Assembly: GCF_000003815.2 (NCBI RefSeq)
Contig: NC_049987.1
Span: 772,133 to 836,132 of the forward strand
DNA from: Branchiostoma floridae
Lineage: Eukaryota; Chordata; Leptocardii; Amphioxiformes; Branchiostomatidae
DNA: 64,000 bases
Direction: 5' to 3'
This document shows positions 1-10,656 of this stretch, one piece after another. Under the pieces are notes generated by a model, which ran no database searches, had not been told where the DNA came from, and saw nothing but the letters and a program-made list of their open reading frames with translations. The position numbers and the translations under genes were made by a program. How positions within the stretch are numbered: the stretch's first letter is position 1; each line of letters begins with the position of its first letter.

Positions 1-93
1 AAAGTACTGAGGAGCTTCCCTTGTCCTGCTGGCAATTTCTTGCTCAATTTATCATCCCAGAGCTGATGGCTTCATCAGATAAGTAAAACTTGC

Positions 94-1752
94 CTGTTCG
101 GTGCTACTGCCGCTACAGATTTCCCCCTCCCCCCATTTGATGGGCTTTGTCGTGGTATGGAACATTTCCATGAGGAATACTCCAAAGTCATAACTATACA
201 GCTGAGCATTGCATGAGCATTGCACATATTTAATGTCCATCCCGTATATAAACGGGCTCAGTAGGACAAGGGTTATTTAAAAACAAAAAAGTTCCTACCC
301 CTGTTTGCCATCACAAGACCGCTGGATGAGACTCTTTTTCCTGGAGTCAGTGGAGTATTCACCGTGGCCGTCAAAACCGACACCAAGGACAGTTGCTCCG
401 TCTATTATATTCTAGACAAACATAAAAGCAACAAAGTCATTCAATGTCACATTAAGATGTGGCTTACTTGTGTATAAATATTGCTTCTTTTGTTAATCTT
501 CTCAAGGTGAATATTAAAGGTGATTTTATTCAAATACAGAGCAAGGTATATACGGATTTCCTTAGCTCCTCTAAAATTACTTCTTTAAACATTATAAGGT
601 CAGTTGAAGACGTTGTACTTACAGCACATGCCTCTATGGGCACAAAGGCTTCGTAACACGGGTCTCCTTTTTCGTAGTTGTTACCAAAACAACCATTCAT
701 CATTACGGGCCCTATTCCCATTGGGTAGATTGCTGGAGTCATGCCATCGGTACTGTCCGCGTTATCATCAGTGCCCAACCTATTTTGGATTATTAAGTAA
801 AAAAAAATTGAATTAAATCGCAGGCTAATAAGTTTCTTGACAATACACAGCCAGGAAAGGGTTTTAATTGACCCATAAGCTAAAGTCCATTCCAAGCCAC
901 TTAGCATATGTTAGCAGAATGTTTTACGGTTACAATCAAGTATATGCTGCTCAGACATGTGTGCGGTTTGATTTTCCTTGAGCTCGTGGAATTTTACAAT
1001 TGACTCTAAATGTATAGCTATCGTCCCAGATTTTGTAATTAATGTCTACCTGCTGTCTGTTACTTGCATATGTTCTTAAGAAAAAAAAAGTGCCTTTTTT
1101 ATAACAAAACGTTTAGGAAAGTGTGATCAAATTTATGAATTACCATGACTGATGTTACTATATCTGTCTGACATCTGTGCCTGGGTGTCCTGGTTGTCTG
1201 GAGCGAATGCATCTGTATCGTCCATTTACTATTGTAACAATTATAGTTCCTGAGGTACTATTTTTTCCTGTTAACATATGGGCTAGGATTCTAATTATTC
1301 TCTGAGACTAATTATTGTAGGCTACACAGGATACAAATCGTAACTCGTATCCGCCCGTGTAAGGTTGTATTTAGTCCAAAAACGACCCAGATCTGACTGT
1401 ATCCATAACCACAATTGTGCTCAAACTTTTTTTAAACTTAAAAAACAAACAAAGGTAATGAAAACCTATTTATAGGCTAACTTCATCAAAATGCCGTCGA
1501 GTGCCATGATCTTCGTACACGCTTTGTCGAAACAAGTGTAGCCAGGCACTGGGTCCAGCACATGAAATATACATAATATTGACGAGAATGATAGTAGCAC
1601 ATTAGTAAACGTAGTGGCCAATTGGGTACATTGTAAGGAAAATCTACTTATTACAATGACAATTCAAACTCACTAACCAGTCGTCGCGTCTGTCAACGTC
1701 CATGCGAAGTTCATATCCGGCGGGTGAGTACGTGTCTCCTGTGTTTGTCCCC
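94..1752 (-). CDS. MACPF-like (apextrin/perforin-type) gene, partial, four exons
   Basis: Four exons on the minus strand chain with consistent phases: 1752-1678, 779-623, 411-299 and 256-94. Their borders are CAG acceptor with GTTAGT donor, TAG acceptor with GTAAGT donor, TAG acceptor with GTAGGA donor, and GAG acceptor with a GC-type CAG/GCAAGT donor. The joined reading gives about 169 residues with no stop. The third exon reads GATVLGVGFDGHGEYS and then DSRKKSLIQRSC, a pattern I associate with the N-terminal part of MACPF domains in apextrin-like proteins, which form membrane pores in innate defence. The second exon is rich in glycine and cysteine (IGPVMMNGCFGNNYEKGDPC). The last exon would instead reach a TGA at 52-54 if the GC donor is not used. 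The first exon needs two bases from an upstream exon I could not find, and the C-terminal half lies outside the window. The exon chain is strong; the family call is from memory and moderate. Confidence 0.6.
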
Positions 1753-1948
1753 CTGCCATGGATTAATTTTACCCTGGCCTATAAATGCAATTCAGAGAAA
1801 ACGTTGTCAATCTCTCCGTATAAGGCCACATCAAGTGAATTTTATGGATGAAAACAGCACCCTCTTTAGTTTTCTTTTAAAACTAGATTTCCACGAACAC
1901 ATAACTTAGCCAAATAATCATGCCCTTATTCAAGACTTTAAGGTTTCA

Positions 1949-2243
1949 TTCACACTGCACGAAAAAAAGATATCTGGGTCGAATACTCCGGTACGTTTGT
2001 CCAGATATTCAATATATGTGGACGTTAACGGGTATATACCGCCCGTTCACTTGGTATAGACGGACCTTCATATGACCCGGAGATTCACAACTATTAGTGT
2101 GCGGGACATATGGAGGCCTTCATAATGCCTTCATATGTGCCTGGGCATCCCGGCACATGCCCGCCCATCTCCGCTCATCCGACCCAAATTTTCTGCATAT
2201 GCCCGCCTATTCGGGACATGCGCCCCTGTGTTTGAATGTAACA
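1949..2243. repeat. Degenerate MITE-like segment with CGGGACATATG-type motifs
   Basis: The ends are weakly inverted (CATTCACACTG on the left, CATTCAAACACAG read from the right). The interior repeats short palindromic pieces around GGGACATATG and CATATGCCCG. Similar motif clusters occur near 4500-4600 and 8640-8760, and 8586 shares the CACTGCACGAAAA start. The flanks, 1753-1948 and 2244-2546, show nothing else I can support. Confidence 0.3.
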
Positions 2244-2546
2244 TGCATAATTCAGCACCTAATTACCACCTCATTATCTCACCCAGGCCTGGGCAAGAGC
2301 AGCTTCATTATACCTTTTGTCATTGAAAGCAGCTCATTTTACTTCCCCCGTCCTCACCTAGGATTTTACCCCCCCCTTCCCTGTTCTGTGTTTCTTTTGC
2401 CTTTATTCTTTCTCAATGGTGAATGAATTTTCGTTATTTTTTAAAAGCATTTCCGAAAGTGGACAGTAGACTGTCCCGACGGCTCCTCCATATGTGCTGG
2501 GAATGAAGCTTCTTTTGGCTCCCAAGCTTCATCGATCTTTACTCAG

Positions 2547-2756
2547 TCACAGTCCAAATATGATGGAATAATCTCCTTTAGAGTACGGCTCGTGAAGTTC
2601 TGCATTCCCGCTCTCATACATTCTGTTGTCCACCGGTCTTCTGCGCAGACTTTTGTTCGTCAAGAGCATATATCGCACTGCTGCAGCAAATATTCTAAAC
2701 GTGGACGTAAAGATGTGTGGTAACCATTGATCCATTGAGACACGGGCGGGTGGCAT
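2547..2756 (-). pseudogene. Coding-like fragment, paralogous to 12755-13114
   Basis: An open stretch of about 69 codons on the minus strand ends in TGA. Its middle and end (LRRRPVDNRMYESGNAE in this frame) align at nucleotide level with the plus-strand fragment near 12840-12950, which has AGAAGACGGCCTGGACAG and GAGAGCAGGAATGCAGAA. The two are therefore diverged copies of one sequence in opposite orientation, with small insertions and deletions. I do not recognise the family. It could be an exon of a multicopy gene or part of a mobile element. Confidence 0.3.
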
Positions 2757-3426
2757 CCACTGTCCACGGGGCCGAAGCAGATATCACCCAAGCAAACCAC
2801 CGCACCCGGTAGCAACTTTTAAGCCAGCCCTACACGGCGACGTGTGACGTAGACTCAAACCCCACAAAACCACAATCGGGCATGTCGTTCGTACACCACC
2901 GTACCCTATAGATCCTGCCCGAGGCTGGTACTAGCTATTACAGTTGTTACTCCAAACAGAATCCAATCCGTCAGCGTAGGCAGTTCAAATTCCACGCGGC
3001 AAGATGTTGTTCAGTCTTGAGGTAGTATCAATCCAAAGCCCTCAGCGTTCATTGACGTTGTCTGCCGTGCATTCAAATATCCAGCTATTGGGATCCACTG
3101 GTAAAAGCGCAACATCACAGAAAGAAGTCTAGCTCTGAAATGCCAACTAGAAGATTTGAAAATGTTGACATGCGTGTTGATTGGTCCTTTTTTCAAACAC
3201 CTACATGCTGTGTGAAATACCATTGGCTAGATCTGATGAGTACTTGCATACAGACAGACACAATAGGTTGGGAGGTCCACTGTAAATAAATTCAGCTTTT
3301 TATCACCTGGCCAGTTCAGTCAAACAATACCCACAAGGAACTAGGTAGAAATGTGTTGCTGTAATTGTTAATGATTTCATACATCAGTCTGGTAACAAGC
3401 ATATTGATTTTGCAACAAGCATTATC
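2757..3426. other. No supported feature
   Basis: This stretch has ordinary base composition. A minus-strand open frame of 70 codons at 3011-3223 has no recognisable motif and no convincing splice sites, so I do not call it. Confidence 0.4.
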
Positions 3427-3600
3427 ATGAGTTTGAGTTTAGTTTGGGTTTATTTATTCGCACGTAGAACACAAAAACAGAGAAATGTACATTGGATAAA
3501 ACAAATACTGTGCGGGAGGAAGGGAGGAAGCCTAACGGCTTATGCGAGCCCTCCTCCTATAACGTATGCAATTCTAATGAAATAATTGAGGTGATAAACA
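3427..3600 (-). mobile_element. LINE-type 3' tail remnant
   Basis: Read on the minus strand, the segment ends in AATAAATAAACCCAAACTAA, a low-complexity tail like the one at 26138-26165. It is preceded by a GC-richer stretch with GAGGAGGGCTCGC. There is no coding sequence. I infer a truncated non-LTR retrotransposon 3' end. Confidence 0.35.
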
Positions 3601-4165
3601 ATTGATAATAAAACAAGGAAATGTATCAACTAAATTAACACAAAAAAGCCATCAAATAGAGAAGCTAAATAACAATTAAATTATTAAAAGCAGGGAAATA
3701 TATCAACTAAATAACAACTTAAGCTATCAAATAGAGAAGTTAAAGGATGAAAACGAATCAAGGGTTCCAATGGGAGCGTGGGTATATATACGTCATGTTT
3801 TCTTTAGTTTCAAAAGCACAACATTGGTCTGTAGACTGAAGTGGCCGTTTAGTTGATAAGCTTGGGGCCTAAAATGACAGACTACCCCACCATAGAGTGG
3901 TGGAAAATGTCATCATCAAACGTGTTAGAATGTTATTTTATGTAGTTTAATCTAGGCAACAAACTGATGCAGCAAAAATAAGAATAATATAATTGAGCGT
4001 GGATAAGCCATGTTCTTCTTTTGTTTCAAAAGTAAGATTAGTTGATAAGCTAAAGTCGTAAAACGATAGACCCTAAATGACGCGCTTAAAGTTATTTTTG
4101 GTGTTCGTTCTAGGCAACAATTCATTGAAGCTAACGATGATACGCGCCACGCGTGGGTAAGCTTT
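3596..4165. repeat. Two adjoining tandem duplications, about 75 bp and 220 bp
   Basis: The unit ending ATCAAATAGAGAAG(C/T)TAAA repeats twice within 3596-3745. A longer unit containing TTTCAAAAG, GTTGATAAGCT and TCTAGGCAACAA repeats within about 3795-4160. Copies are diverged. There is no coding content. The following stretch, 4166-4759, shows only short repeated CCGCACATACCCGG motifs and the degraded approach to the LINE below. Confidence 0.5.
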
Positions 4166-4759
4166 TCTTTGTTCTTGTAAAACAATGTATTCGTTTATTT
4201 ATATCAGGCGTTTGTGGGTTTTGTTGACTGTAAATGCCTGACAAGTCAATACACATTCACTTGGAGAGTAGTAGTACTTTTGTGTCAAGCGTATTTCCTG
4301 TACCAATCTTGCTCAAGGACCTTTTATCAAGATAAAAGCTTGATAAAAAAGCTTGATAAAAGCTCCTTCTTCAAACCCATCCTTATGACAAAGTATTATT
4401 AACGTCTCTCAATTCACACACAACATGTTTGGCATTACTCAAGACACGAGACGTGAGCAGGGGCCACATATTCCCATACATGTTTCATTACCGGGTGTGC
4501 GGGCGTTAGTGGTAATATGCAGTACCCGCCCTTGTCATATCAGGATATGACCGCACATACCCGGATACACCAGGTTCCACGGGACATATGCAGTCCCAAA
4601 AACCCCCAGATATTCGAGTTTTCGTCTAGTGTCATGTATTTCTTAAGAGCACCTATTCCAAAAGCAACCGACTGCATGAACGTGTATTTGCAGTGGTTGG
4701 AAGTTCCATGTTACCAATCCCAACTAACCAGAGGAAGACGGCGAAAACAACTTAGTACT

Positions 4760-6034
4760 AGCAAATACCCTGGGAAAACACAAACCATCACGGTGCTGGA
4801 CATGGCACGCACCAAACGTCAGTAAACACCAGCTTGACTACATTCTGGTACAAAACTGCTTCCGCACAAGTATCAACAGAGGACGATCCCTGGTGCGGAT
4901 GTGGGAAGCGACCACGACCTTGTCATTATGAACTTTCAGATCAGACTCAAGAGATCTAGGAAGCCTCAATACACAAGACTTAAATTCGACCTGGAGAAAC
5001 TGAAGGACCCAGCCGTATGTAAGACCTTCCAAGCGACAATAGGTGTGAAATTTGCTACCTTGCTAGCAGTTGAGAACGATGTGAAAGTCTCGACTAATGC
5101 CTTTAACAAGGCAATGGTGGATACAGCAAAGAAAACGATAGGCCCCCTCTGGCGCAAAAACAAATTTTGGATGAAAGATGATATCCTGGTGATGTGTGAA
5201 AAGGTAAAACACACTGCGAGATCAGCAGGATACAGGGAGATCAACAAGAAGATCAGGAAAGACATAGAGAAAGCAAAACAAGAATGGATAGAACAACAAT
5301 GTGCTGAGATAGAAGGGGATCCGAGAGCAATCAACAGCACACAAAAGAAGTCAGGCTCCAGCACTACCATCCTAAGCAGGGAGGGTAAAGGCCTAACTGA
5401 GAAGCAGGAGATAACAGCCAGGACCCAGATGTACTCGTGACCCATGAACCCACAAAAGACGACAACTTCCTGAAAGAAAGCTGAGGCAGTTGTAAAGTCC
5501 CTGAAAAGTGGGAAAGCTCCCGGCGCTGACAACGTCCCAGCAGAACTCATCAAGAATGGTGGAGAGACTACAATCGACCTACTGACTAAGATGTGTAATA
5601 AGATTTGAGAAACTGGGAACTGGCCAACACCATGGACACATGCACTTATTATAACCCTACCAAATAAAGGGAACCTTCAACTCTACCAGACCTACAGAAC
5701 AATTTGCCTCATCAGCCATGCCAGTAAGGTGATGCTGAAAGTCATCCTGAGTAGACTGAAACCTCAGGCGGTAGAGGTCATTGCCGAAGAGCAAGCAAGC
5801 TTTCGTAGTGGACGTAGCACCACAGAACAGATCTTCAACCTAAGAGTCCTCGATGAGAAGTACCGCCAACACCAGCAAAGTCTGTATCATGTATTCGTGG
5901 ATTATAAAAAGGCATTTGACCGGGTTTGGCATGATGCTTTATGGGTAACAATGAAGAGATACAACATGGGTCCCAAGTTGACCAACTGCATCCAACAGCT
6001 GTACGACAAGTCCAGTAGCGCAGTTCTTGAATAG
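4760..6034 (+). mobile_element. RTE-like non-LTR retrotransposon, degenerate and 3'-truncated
   Basis: The coding order is the C-terminal endonuclease (LDYILVQNCFRTSINRGR near 4835, then VGSDHDLVIMN after a frameshift near 4890), a linker, and the start of reverse transcriptase (SLKSGKAPGADNVPAELI near 5500). Next come the region around EEQASFRSGRSTTEQIFNLR and catalytic motif A, FVDYKKAFDRVWHDALW, which holds the first metal-binding Asp. Stops or shifts occur near 4890, at about 5438 and after CNKI near 5605. Homology ends at a TAG after SSSAVLE, before the motif carrying the second catalytic Asp pair. The copy is dead. Assignment to the RTE/BovB-like group rests on the endonuclease and motif A wording and is moderate. 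Confidence 0.75.
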
Positions 6035-6159
6035 GGCTCAATCAACAGCAATGTTTGCAATCTCTTTCTCATTGAGTCCTTGCTTCTTAAGCTTCTCTTC
6101 ATTTCTGTCCCAAGCTATCAAAATCCCTGGTATCCTGCCTCCTTTCCTGGCTTTTCTAC

Positions 6160-6598
6160 TGTAATGTCCAAACGATCAGGTCCATGCATGTCCGGTTCAG
6201 GTCTAGAGGTCCGGACCTGAACCCGATTCAATATATGAAAACTTGTGATACTCAAAACAATGGTCCATTTTTCTACAAAAAAAAATTGTTTTGCAGAGTA
6301 TTTGAGTACCACTGGCGTTTTAAAATCCTACAGGGCTAACTGCATCTGTGCGATTGGGTGTAAAAATTGGTAGAAATGACTACAGATTATACTATGCTAT
6401 ACTTCACTCTTGTTATTTTCTTCGACGTACAGGTAAGCCTCAAAACATGTCAATGCCTGGTCATATAATCTGTTCATTTTCCAATAGGTCCAACGTCCGT
6501 CCGCCGACTTTGTTTCAGGTCCGTTTTTTTACGACAATCTATTTTGTACCAGTACACCGTACTGGTACACCCCCCCCCCCAGTTACAGTACATGATTT
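6160..6598 (+). mobile_element. Diverged copy of the hAT-like element at 28000-28431
   Basis: The order of motifs matches 28000-28431 in the same orientation: CAGGTC pairs, GAAAACTTGTGA, CAATGGTCCATTTT, CACTGGCGTTTTAAAATCC, CTTGTTATTT, TCATATAATC and TTTTCCAATAGGTCCAAC. The right end has decayed into a C-rich run after GTACTGGTAC. I could not find a clear 8-bp duplication around it. Confidence 0.6.
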
Positions 6599-6896
6599 CA
6601 AAATTTGAACAGCAATCACAAAGAAGAGAATCTAAGTCATAGAATTCTATGTGACCACAGGTTTTGCCCATTCTATGATAAACCTGTAGCCCGTTTCGTT
6701 CAATTTTGAGTTTGGATCTGTCCATTTTTGCCATGGGGATGACTTTCAACAGTCCATCTTTGCATGGGAAATACATTTGGAGGTTCGGATATCCAAAATG
6801 ATCTCTTCCGAAGTCAAATATTCTGCCATAGATGCTAAAGGACAATTTCCAAGGCATTAAGCACGTTTGGTAGTATATCGTTATAAACTCAAAACT
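6474..6896 (-). CDS. Unrecognised open frame, possible exon or element-borne ORF
   Basis: Read on the minus strand, a TTTCAG near 6897 is followed by an uninterrupted frame that includes MPWKLSFSIYGRIFDFGRD and ends with a CDCCSNF cluster. After about 6610 the frame enters the C-rich tail of the hAT-like copy, so the true coding part is probably 6610-6896, roughly 95 codons. Composition looks protein-like. The frame abuts the fold-back arm at 6880-7759 and may be that element's interior. No function can be assigned. Confidence 0.3.
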   Translation of the reverse strand, partial: SFEFITIYYQTCLMPWKLSFSIYGRIFDFGRDHFGYPNLQMYFPCKDGLLKVIPMAKMDRSKLKIERNGLQVYHRMGKTCGHIEFYDLDSLLCDCCSNFEIMYCNWGGGCTSTVYWYKIDCRKKTDLKQSRRTDVGPIGK

Positions 6897-7759
6897 CTGA
6901 AATTATTTATTAGATAGGCAATAGCTAGGTCTCCCTTTGACAAGAAGTTGAATCAGAATTCAAATTCACTTTGTCACAGAAAACACTTTGAACATGGCTA
7001 AAATTCAAAATTTTGCCAAATGCGAAAAAGTGGCCTACTTCCAGGGACAACCACGTGACTAAACGTCACGATCTAAAACTCTTCAAGCATTTATTAGATA
7101 GACAATACATAGATCTCTCTTTGACAAGAAGTTGACTTAGAATTCTGTTTTATTTTGTCAAATGTAGTACTTTAAACATGGCTGAAATTCACAATTTTCC
7201 TCAAACTCAAAAACTTGCCTACTTTTGAGGACGACCACGTGACAACTAAACAAGAAGCCAAACTTTGCAACAATGCATTTGATAGATATATTTATCATCT
7301 ATACAGGGTACAAATTTCAAGTAAAAAAAAATTACCAGCCTGGCACTTATGGCGTTACAAAGTTGGGCCAAAAATTACGTTATTTTGAAGCTTGAAACAT
7401 TGTATTGTTTTGATGCTGCCCAAGAACTCAATTGTATACATGTATTTCGTTGGAAATTTCACAACAATTTCTAATAAGCCAAAATGTTGGTCTATTCAGA
7501 TCTTGTTTTGTTTTGACGATGCAATAAAAGGTGTTTGAGTGACAATGCCGTGAAATATGCCGATTTCCGTGATTTTGAGATGCGGAAATTGGGGAAAATG
7601 GCCAGAAAACTTTGTTGGCCCGTTACCATGGCAACAAGGAGCTTTGATCTGAAAGAAAGCTATTTTTAGGGGTTGTGGACCAAGTACTATCACTGTGCAA
7701 AATATGAGCCAAATCGATTTTTTTTTACCTTTGCCACCATTGTTTGATCCTTACAGCTC
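6880..7759 (+). mobile_element. Single arm of a TTAA fold-back element (related to 49570-52105)
   Basis: Positions 7330-7759 match the right arm of the element at 49570-52105 in the same orientation. Shared pieces are ACAAAGTTGGGC, the GTTGCCATGGCAAC-type motif (here CGTTACCATGGCAACAAGG), GGGTTGTGG and CTGTGCAAAATATGA, and the copy ends GATCCTTACAGCTC directly before TTAA (7760-7763). Upstream, 6880-7260 holds two tandem units of about 190 bp sharing TTATTAGATAG, TTTGACAAGAAGTTGA, GCCTACTT and GACCACGTGAC. The opposite arm is missing, so this looks like a half element or a decayed copy. Confidence 0.65.
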
Positions 7760-7763
7760 TTAA

Positions 7764-8570
7764 ATAACTACCTTCGCTTCGATCCACAGCGTCAAAACTT
7801 ATCTTGTCTGCAAATGCACACACGCACACACTTACCCCGATGCACTCGCGACAAAATGGCGGGAGTAACAATTTCGTATAAAATCTTGGTATACGCAACC
7901 GCTACTCAAATACCAAATATAGCAACATTCCATCTAAAGCTGCCCGAGTTATATGAGATTGACCTATATACTGGGACACACAAAATTTTCTAACCAAAGC
8001 ATAAACTTCTTGGCGAATGTGAAAAGTCCTCATGAGCTGCTGAAAATAAGGAGATAATACCAGGATGAAAAATTTGGTCCTGATATCCTGATAAGTTAGG
8101 TTGCCACGGCTGTATATAAGTTGCTAGTATATAACAGATCTTGTTTCCCCTTTCGCGTTAGATTTGTTGTCTGCATAGAATACCAACCATGAAACTCATT
8201 TGCTGTGGCATTAATAAAAATGTAAATTGTTTCATTTAAAATGTCAAAACACACCTAATAGATACGCTAATAGATAACTTCCCCGTGTACCAAAGGTTTA
8301 AACGGTAATCAGCTGCGGCTCTCGATTACAGTAGGGACCCAGATACATTACCATAGTGCGGTTCCTGATTCGAATCAGGATAGGGTATTTCTTGGATGCA
8401 TGCGTTATCACAGCGTGCTACTTGGGCCAACCCTGAACTTATTTGTAGTATATCAGCGGGAGATATCAGAGGTCAATATGCATTACGTAACCGGTGATTA
8501 CGTCATCGCACAATCCCTTGCGGCCTAATTATCTTCGTCAGCTAGAAAGGTTTTTGTCCTTTTATTTATC
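7764..8570. other. SINE-like remnant (about 7820-7990), otherwise nothing clear
   Basis: The stretch CAACCGCTACTCAAATACC followed by CATTCCATCTAAAG and GAGTTAT resembles a motif run also seen at 21440-21510 and 43480-43570. There the run sits next to CA-rich sequence, and here CA-rich sequence lies at 7815-7830. This suggests a shared short interspersed family. The rest, including 8290-8520, has no feature I can support. Confidence 0.3.
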
Positions 8571-8585
8571 TGATTGGTAACCCCT

Positions 8586-8780
8586 CACTGCACGAAAACA
8601 AGAATTTCTGGCAATTTCTGGTTTCTTACACTACCGTGGAACTTGACATGTCCGGGTCGTATAAAGGAATTTCTAGCCACGGTGTGTCCGGTGCCGAATA
8701 TCCCCAATCATTGCCGGACATGGCCATGTCCGGTTGTTCACGGAACCCACGGAATGCGTTTCAGGAGAAGTGGCTGAGTG
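8586..8780. repeat. Short repeat with GGACATGTCCGG-type palindromes
   Basis: The segment begins CACTGCACGAAAA as at 1956 and carries TGACATGTCCGGGTCG, GCCGGACATGGCCATGTCC and similar pieces. It looks like a decayed MITE with subterminal palindromes. Ends and TSD are not resolved. Confidence 0.3.
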
Positions 8781-8913
8781 AAGGGGATGTGTGTATTCAA
8801 GTGATGATTGCTGTCGATGCTTTTTTAAAAGAATGTTATGGAAAACAGTATAAAAGTATCCCTGGAATAAAGAAACGAAAAAAACTTCTATCTTATCTTA
8901 TCTCTTGCATTAA

Positions 8914-9877
8914 CCCTCAAACCACCGTAGCTTTTTTGTGACGTAGATTACCGTATGGGGTCAAAACTGACCCCAAAACGTTTTGTACAAATACAGTTTT
9001 TTGTGTGAATCTTTTTGTGATTTGTATATATGTATAGGTTCATATTAATCTATTTGGGGCAGTCTGACATGATTAGGTGAAAATACTTCTAGCTCATTAT
9101 CATAATTTATGCAAAAGATAATGAGGACCACATTTTGCACCAACGCTATTCAGACCGGGAAGGAGGTTTTTGATGCCTGTACCAGCTTCAATGCCATATA
9201 GCGCCTGAATGGCTTATGCTAGGGGCACCAAACTTGGGATTTTTTTAGAAAATGTTGATAGCAAACATTTTCAGTGAACAAAGTATGTTCATCATTTTTA
9301 TGTTGCCATGGCAACGGAATTATGACAGACATATTTATTACGAAATTTTCAAATTTTGTACTAAACATTTAAGTTTTAAGGTTTTCTTGGCAAATAACAA
9401 TTGTTTATCACATCTTATTCAATTCAACATAAATTTCAGGAATCAATATTCGTAATTTATGCTAATTTGATGACGTCATCAGTCAAAATCAAAGATGGCG
9501 GCCGATATTACCTAGATGACGTCATAATGTCGTCATATGACATGATAATGGCACAAAAGTTGCTACAATAATTTTTGCTAACATGTACATCATTTTCTGA
9601 AAATTTAGTGATCCTACAATAAGTAGTTTAGGTGTGGGTCGCAAAAGTTTGTTTAAAAAAATGCTGGGGTCAGTTTTGACCCCACTGGACCATGCATAAA
9701 CTTTCGAGGATATCTTAATCAACAATAAGTCGTTATTCGGCAAAAACGTATAAGAAATTATAGGACAGATATACGAACAAACTCCTGAAAGGAAATTTGT
9801 TTTCGACCAGAAATGACATAATGGCACACATTGATATACACCGGGGTCAGTTTTGACCCCATACGGTGGTTTGAGGG
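8914..9877. mobile_element. Family A TTAA element, 964 bp
   Basis: TTAA occurs exactly on both sides (8910-8913 and 9878-9881). The inverted ends are CCCTCAAACCACCGTA at the left and TACGGTGGTTTGAGGG at the right. Next to the left end lies GGGGTCAAAACTGACCCC; the matching GGGGTCAGTTTTGACCCC occurs near 9665 and 9843. The interior has TGATGACGTCATCA and CAAAGATGGCGGCC and no long credible reading frame. TTAA targeting is known for piggyBac and Kolobok transposons; no transposase is present, so this is a non-autonomous element. Confidence 0.9.
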
Positions 9878-9881
9878 TTAA

Positions 9882-10652
9882 CAAAGCTCATGATCCTGAT
9901 AAAATGTTAACGTGTATATATTCAACTTACAGTACCGCAGAGTGATTTTACCAATTTTTAAAGTTTGCCCATGCTGCATGAATTTTAAGATATTACAGTG
10001 AAACAAAATGTTTGGCAGTGGAACATGTCTATTTCGTAACAATCTGTTCCGTTTGCTTATTTACTGGTCGTGCGGAAAAAGGCGCTTTGCTGGTTCTAAA
10101 CACGCACGTTCCAATTCTGTGAATAATGTCCCATACGACAGTAGCATCTTACAGTAAATTTGTAAGTTTGCTCAACTTTTGGGATTGAGATACCCATGAA
10201 TGAAAATCTACACGCTACAGTACGAGTATTCTAGAAAGAAACGGGCGTTAATAAACTGCTATTTCCCCTGATGGCACCCCTCCCTCCAATGCACATGCAA
10301 TGTTTTGTTCTGAATACATTGCGTCGGTAGGCTACAAAAATCCCGCCACCCCTAAAAAAGGACAACTGAATACACATATATGGAAACTAAATGTAAGGGT
10401 TAATGTTATGGCACCATTCTGATTCTCTACCTATCCGGCCAGACACAGGGTGTAGTAAAATGATTATTCTATTTGTTGGAAGGATTTCTGCAAACACAAC
10501 AATTTCGATCAACGCCTATGGAGCTTAGAAAAACACATTAAGAACTTCTGTGATAGGTTTATTTATGATATATAACGATACACGACATGCTCATGTTAGT
10601 GAACTAGAAAATAAGACATACAATTAGTATGTAACAAAGGTTTTTAAGATAC
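9882..10652. other. No supported feature
   Basis: The sequence is A/T-rich and unassigned. On the minus strand a TTCATGCAG acceptor and a GTAAGTTG donor (9930) bracket a 43-bp open piece, too short to call an exon. Confidence 0.35.
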
Positions 10653-10656
10653 ATAA

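Noticed and set aside
1497-1540. Extra exon of the MACPF-like gene between 1678 and 779 (readings with PGYTCFDKA or AWLHLFRQSVYED)
   Set aside because: The exit phase does not match the exon at 779, whereas joining 1678 directly to 779 completes a Trp codon. The donor here is weak.
6474-6605. C-terminal part of the 127-codon minus ORF
   Set aside because: It reads through the C run and the hAT-like copy, so it is accidental extension.
9522-9884. 120-codon minus-strand ORF
   Set aside because: It lies wholly inside a family A element, and its repeated wording is also seen at 52493-52729, arising from conserved transposon ends rather than a gene.
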